This document shows, one piece after another, positions 58,780 through 64,000 of a stretch of 64,000 bases of DNA; position 1 is the stretch's first letter, and each line of letters begins with the position of its first letter. The position numbers were made by a program, and so were the translations under genes. The notes beneath the pieces are model-generated. The model was not told the origin of the DNA. It worked only from the letters and a program-made list of their open reading frames with translations, and ran no database searches. The stretch is from Euclidia mi (taxonomy: Eukaryota; Arthropoda; Insecta; Lepidoptera; Erebidae): the NCBI GenBank assembly GCA_944739405.2, contig OX123186.2, forward strand, positions 36,317,551-36,381,550, written 5' to 3'.

Positions 58780-59481
58780 TCAAAAGAGCCCGGACAAGCG
58801 TTAAATAATATTAACAAACAAAACTTAATTTTTCTTAATTCTTTGAAACCAACAAAGTATTAGCCTGTTTACTGCTGGTACTAGCAAGTGACAGGTAACT
58901 ACTGTCCAACAAAATTAATAGTTTCAATATATATTGACACAAAACAAAGTCAAAGTTATCAAAATTTGAAACTTCAAATAAGTTAATTAAAGTTAAATAT
59001 TCAAATAAATTAACTAATTACTTGCAACAGACAGACTGGCTGTGTTATTTGAGATATACAATAGTCAGTAAGCACAGAATATGTGTTACCTAACAATATT
59101 ATCTGTATATTATAAGAAGGTTTAGCAATGTAAGGTTCAAACTTAATATATCAATATATGCAACAAACTAAATCAATTGATACATATAACTGATATGTAT
59201 CCAATCAAAGTGACTTATTAATAGTAACAGCAACAAATCTATGCTAGATTTCAACAATTTAAATCAAACAATTACTGATTGAGATTATGTATGACAATGT
59301 GTTTCAAGTTATGTAGGTCAACTTATACAAATAAATAATATGTATTTTAGGCAAAAACTGACCTGACAAACACTACAATACTGTCTACAAGGTGATAAGA
59401 TACAAGCTTATACCAATCTGAGGTTTGTACTCAGTAATGCAACAGCGGCAAAATTTCAACTACAGCTCTGCACCAAAATTA
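58780..59481 (-). other. BEL/Pao 5' leader with likely primer-binding site
   Basis: AT-rich 700-base leader between the 5' LTR and gag. Just inside the LTR, on the minus strand, TGGTGCAGAGCTGTAGTT (59475-59458) starts with the TGG expected of a primer-binding site complementary to a tRNA CCA end; the cognate tRNA is not determined. The rest has no open frame. Confidence 0.7.
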
Positions 59482-60071
59482 TGTCTAGAGTTACCGTAGC
59501 CAGGCAGGAAAATGTATCAGAAGTGCGCAGTGGAAGGTGTAATACATCCACCTGACCACGATAGACAATTTATCTAAACACTCTTACTGTGGTAGCACAG
59601 CGATGAATTATAATCCTAATATTAATCAAATGTCTTACCAACTCTTACTGATGCTGTTCTTGAGTGGACCTATAAGAATAACTCATAATTTTGGCCAAAA
59701 TAACAAGAGAATCGAATACCAGCGTCCAGTTCAGCGTAGTCCTTCTCCTCGGGCACCAATCAAGAATTCACACACGTGTTTTACAAAGTTCAATGTTCAA
59801 TATATCACCAATTTATCACAACTTGCCGGAAGTCAAAAGCGGCAATTATAAGTATTTACAAGTTAATTCAATTCGCGTTAATTCAAAAGGCGATCAATTT
59901 ATTACAATATTACAAACGGAGCTAGCCCAAAACCCAAAGCGTCTTTTTGCGGAAGGGGAAGTTGACAGTTCAGTGTGACCATTGTCAGAAATATTCAATA
60001 GACTAAACAAAATGTTACTTAATCGATATAATCGATTTGACTTATAATAAAAAGTAATTCTATTTTAAACA
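59482..60071 (-). repeat. BEL/Pao 5' LTR
   Basis: 590 bp, minus-strand TGTTTAAAATAG to CTAGACA. Same length as the 3' LTR. The plus strand carries the sister of the 82-codon antisense frame (59603-59851); a second antisense frame is shorter here because TCA became TGA at the equivalent of 53191. Confidence 0.9.
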
Positions 60072-60076
60072 ATCAT

Positions 60077-60610
60077 CTAATACTGATTTAATGACACTGA
60101 ACCTAAACATTAATTATAATCTGTTTGGTTTAATCATAGTTTGAAAATATATTTAAAGAAAGTGTTTATAATTCAGCTAAGCGACTCTTTGCCTTGTGTA
60201 TCATGCTGAGTACTGTTCGTCCTCCACCTCTGTTCGGCAATACAACACCGCACGACGACCACTGGCGAAGTCTAGTATATTACAACTTCAAGAGAACAAT
60301 ATCAAAATAGTTACACAACTACCCGCTTTCCCTAGAAATCCGTAATCCAATTAACTGCTCAATTCAGACATTGAGGAAATCGTGGCAGTTAGCGTTTTGC
60401 TGTTGCACAATATTTTGATCACGTTTTTGGCAAACTGTGCATAAAGCGCCTTCAATGAACAAAATTTAGGGCTCCGCTGATCTGTGAAACATTTATTTTT
60501 GGCTCTGAAAATGAAGGCTTAAGAATATTTATTTTATTAACTTACTGAAACCGTGGCTACGCTCGTGAGTTTTGATTTACTCCCTTGAGAAGTTTTTGAT
60601 TCAGTTCAGT
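60077..60610. other. Spacer right of the BEL element
   Basis: AT-rich sequence with no recognised exon or element. Includes CGGCAATACAACACCGCACG and GCTACGCTCGTGAG fragments of uncertain origin. Confidence 0.4.
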
Positions 60611-60721
60611 AGCTTTAACATACTGTTGTACTGAATACTGCCCTAATCGCGCTTTGTTTGTCGCTTTACCTTTTACAAAGCGCGATTAGGGCAGTCTTCA
60701 GTACAACAGTATGTTAAAGCT
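60611..60721. mobile_element. Hairpin MITE, 46-bp arms, at the edge of the right arm
   Basis: Left arm 60611-60656 (starting AGCTTTAACATACTGTTGTA) pairs with right arm 60676-60721 (ending CAGTATGTTAAAGCT) with one mismatch; the loop is 19 nt. The last bases, AGCT, coincide with the point where inverted homology to the left arm begins. Confidence 0.8.
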
Positions 60722-63700
60722 CTTATTTGTGACACATAATAATGGGTACTATAATATTTCTGAGTAAACTTCTGATAACTTGAAAAAGTCACTGGGAAAC
60801 GCATCGTGGAACATTTTCTGTCTTTTATAAATATTGCCGACTTGGTCTTTTCAGAGGCAGGCTTCATATTATTTTTAAAGTATTCTAAGGTAAACATTGG
60901 AAATAGCTATGCATAAAGATATAACTATTTATGGTATAGTATACTTGAATAAATTTAAATCTTATCATTGGTTTTTGTCAAATTATTTGATTTTATCGCA
61001 ATGCATAGCCTTACACACTTGTATACAGCAATGACACAACAAAAAAGCAAGCGCGATCCCATAAACTGCGTAATTTTTACGATCATTTTGAATTATCCTT
61101 TACATAAATACTCAGACAGCAGTTCGTTCTACCGACATAATCTATTGGCCTTTCGAATGCAGTAAAGAAAAAAAGTAGTTTTTTATTTAAAAGATTTCTT
61201 TCCTTGTGTGTCTTTGTAATCAATAAATCGTAGTGACGTTGTAGTTGATTTGACAGGTGAGTTCACAAATTGGTTCCAAGTATAGAACCTTGCAGAATTT
61301 ATTAATAAAGACTTTTCTCTGATATTTTTATTACCTTTCTCATATGATTGAAAGTACGCATGGTACTATGTAGTAAATATCCTAAAAAAGATAAATGTAC
61401 TCAGATATTTTCTCAACATTATTCATAGTAGCAAGTCACTCAAAGATTTGAAGGAGGCCGCAAAATGATGGGCGTTTTAAGTTTGGTCCCTATGTAGTCT
61501 GTCTATACGTCTGTGTGTAGTACACCGTAGCTCCTAAACGAGTGAACCGATTTGGATGCTGTTTTGGTTAGAAAGAGTCGTCTGCAACAAAACATATTAA
61601 AAGCTACTGCTTTTAATAAGCAGTGCAGTGCCAGTAAGAAGGCGTGAATGAGATGTGAATGTGAATAAGAATATTGGGCCAGGTAAGTGAGAGTACGCAA
61701 TTTACGACGCTGATAAATAGGAAGCCGTCTCAATTGGTAGTGTAAAAAGAAGACTTGGTTGTTTTTGCCAATATTAATCCATGTTAAACTATCGCGATTT
61801 ATTTACATCATACAAAATCGTCGCGGAGGAACATCGAAATGTCGGAAACAATTAGGTATATATACCTTCAAAAAGTTAATTTTACGCGATTAAGACCAAA
61901 GCCAGTTAAGTTTAAAAAGAAGGTCTGCATTTACGTATTAACAGCGTATTATCATTGTTATGAAGGATACGAAACCGTAAATATTGCACTAGCATATTCT
62001 TTGCTTTGAACGTAGCATTTAGTAGAGTCATTCAGGACAGCCTGTCCGGTTTTGTTGACTAATTATCTTCGCTTCAGATTGTCATCGATTTGGAAGTCTA
62101 GTCAAAATACAATACTGAAAACACTTTGAAAAATTAATTTAACGAAATTGAAAATAAGCGTCAGACGGTACCATCATAAATAAGATAGTTAAAATATTTT
62201 CAAGGTTCCTGCAAAAGTTGCTGCGCTTCTACTGGCAACGAACTCAATTAGGAACTTAAAGGGTCGTTCATAACAACCCTGGAGCCAGTGGGACGTGAAA
62301 TGTAGGGGCTCGCAATTTAGACAACCCCGTGAGACAACAACAACGGGAGTGTCAATTGAAGGAGGTCATAATCTATTGAATGGTAAAGGAATTATCCAGT
62401 TGAGTAAATCTTTGAGTCAGAAAATCTGACTGATATAAAATCACGTCGTGACAATCCTGGTGTGTCTGATGCTGGAACTCCGGAGCATATAAAAGGTCAT
62501 TAAACTCTTCTTTTCAAATCATGATTACTATGTTTACAAATCGCGAAAGTTTGAAGGTGTTTATTTCATACGATAAGGTTTATGGAAACAGACTCACCAC
62601 CTTCGTAAAAGTCGTTTACAAAGTACTTCGAACACCATTAGTGTAGTTAACAGTTAATCTAACAAACAAATGCCAAATCCAAACGATACTCGGTGTAATT
62701 AAAGTAAATACTGTTGGTTTTGATAAAACAACTTCAAACTCGTTTCGCGTTTTGATGGGACTGCCGTAATATTGCAGCGCGTTGGGTTGCTTGTTTAAGC
62801 AGGCGTCAATTGGTTTCCACCCTAATGAGAAAGTTATGTGTATCCATGGTGCGCTGTTTCTAGGCCAAGCCTAAAAGCCAGCGATTTATCTCAAATAGGT
62901 TTCAATTCATGCTTGTGAAATGATTTTCGACGTAAAAAGAAAATAAATATTTTTTTTGCAGATGAACTATCAGTTTTATTTTTCTTTTGTGACTTACATG
63001 CATGAGTACATAGAAAGAGAGACTTATACGATCTGTGCATACGTATATACAATCACGTTCTTTCCCCGTCAAGATCGGCAAGAAATAACAGACGCGCGAC
63101 GGCACTAGCTTCTATCCTTGTAAACCTTACGCGTTTACTCTACTTTTCATGAGATTTATAGCACACATAAAACTCCTCTTTTAACAAACATCGTCACAAT
63201 AATCCAAACTGCTCATAAAATAATATATAAATAGCTTAACTAAAATGACTAACCACTTTTCTTTATTATTCCTCAATCAAAATGTCACCGAACTGGTTCA
63301 GAAGACAATTATTTTTCAGTACAACATGAACGTCATTTACGATAAACCGGACAGCGAGTGCCTGTATGATAAATGACCTGCTGTGTTCGACGGGTGTCCT
63401 GTCATGTCAAGCTTGAAGTTTTCGAATTACAACCGGTCTGAGTGACGGAATGATAGACTACTTATACATTGTACTTTTCTTATGGATGATTATATAAATA
63501 TTCTAGAAAGACCGGAATTGAAACTTCTGTTCTGCAGCTTTGCGTCTTTTTTAAGCGTAGATAAATAAGTAATAGATTCTAGCGGTTTGTATAATCAGAC
63601 AAGTTTATTTCACATGTCTAAAAGGCACTTTCCTATTAGTATATAAATATGTAGCTTGGTTATTTGCATATCATATTTGTTTAGAAAAACAATCTATTTT

Positions 63701-64000
63701 GTTGACTTCTAAATAAATATTGAATACTTCTACTACGATTTTGTATGTTGTTTTTGTAAAATGCGACCAATTTAAAAGCGAATCAAAAATCAATAAAGTT
63801 TTGATGGACGATGCATTTGCATATATTTAATTTTCCTAAACGTAGCCCACTATTTATCGTTCTATTCCTTAAATGAGTTAAAAAACGCATTTACGTTACA
63901 CAACATATCAGGGGGGGTCAATATTGTGACTTGATTTGTTGTTCGTAATAGATCACAAAACATAAGCAATATTTCCAGAGATCACAACTTGTATATCTTG
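60718..64000 (-). repeat. Right arm of the large inverted duplication
   Basis: Reverse complement of 47493-50621, running to the last base of the window. A block of about 125 bp (about 62300-62425) has no counterpart in the left arm (where GTCAGATTTTCGCCCCACTG is continuous), so it is an insertion here or a deletion there. It contains the 76-codon frame at 61503-61733 (-), whose counterpart on the left (about 49633-49780) is broken; it looks like dispersed-repeat sequence. Confidence 0.85.

Larger units (their letters stand above)
52692..60076 (-). mobile_element. BEL/Pao LTR retrotransposon, structurally complete
   Basis: Element 52697-60071 (7375 bp), minus strand, flanked by the 5-bp target duplication ATCAT at 52692-52696 and 60072-60076. 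Both LTRs are 590 bp and differ at about 15 positions by eye (around 2.5 percent), with no indels, so the insertion is not brand-new. Order in transcription: 5' LTR, leader, gag with three zinc knuckles, protease, RT with YVDD, RNase H, integrase, 3' LTR; this protease-RT-RNase H-integrase order, the DUF1759-like gag, and the DUF5641-like integrase tail define BEL/Pao. No env is present. The gag-pol frame is continuous in one phase except for two stops and two compensating frameshifts (see the individual entries), so this copy is probably defective but close to an active parent. It lies in the spacer of the large inverted duplication. Confidence 0.93.

Noticed and set aside
53824..58804. Many plus-strand open frames of 60-144 codons
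   Set aside because: Shadows of the minus-strand gag-pol genes.

Overview
The window looks like AT-rich nuclear DNA of a moth or butterfly. The evidence is intron-exon structure with GT/AG boundaries, tRNA-headed SINEs with the 3' ends typical of Lepidoptera, RTE- and jockey-like LINE remnants, many short inverted-repeat elements, and a BEL/Pao LTR retrotransposon. There is no bacterial operon structure, no CRISPR array and no stand-alone tRNA or rRNA gene. Host coding sequence is sparse; most of the window is intron, intergenic DNA and mobile elements of different ages.

Region 1 (1-20.6 kb, + strand): the last three exons of a myosin regulatory light chain (MLC2-like, EF-hand) gene at 766-885, 4540-4679 and 20138-20312. 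The 5' exons lie off the window. The last intron (15.5 kb) carries a GC-rich inverted-repeat element (5398-5882), a 2.4-kb foldback element with arms made of a 120-bp satellite (6035-8391), a decayed five-exon P-element/THAP transposase copy on the minus strand cut off by a SINE (8753-10992), LINE remnants and a 206-bp tandem duplication.

Region 2 (20.6-33 kb): one clear minus-strand CUB-domain exon (21687-21867), resembling the Suppressor of lurcher 1 family, plus a phase-compatible candidate upstream exon (25114-25282). SINEs, two copies of one MITE and a decayed RTE-like LINE split by a SINE make up the rest.

Region 3 (33-47 kb): a single-exon gene for a small secreted orphan protein (33209-33625), a possible small cysteine-bearing secreted peptide (43906-44073), a GC-rich exon-like island (36983-37043), SINEs, a TA microsatellite and hairpins.

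Region 4 (47.5-64 kb): two arms of about 3.1-3.3 kb (47493-50621 and 60718-64000) are inverted copies of each other, separated by about 10 kb. Inside the spacer is a structurally complete BEL/Pao element on the minus strand (52697-60071), with 590-bp LTRs, a 5-bp target duplication (ATCAT), gag, protease, RT/RNase H and integrase. Its single gag-pol frame is interrupted by an in-frame TAG, an in-frame TGA and a pair of compensating frameshifts. A 46-bp-arm hairpin sits on the inner edge of the right arm.
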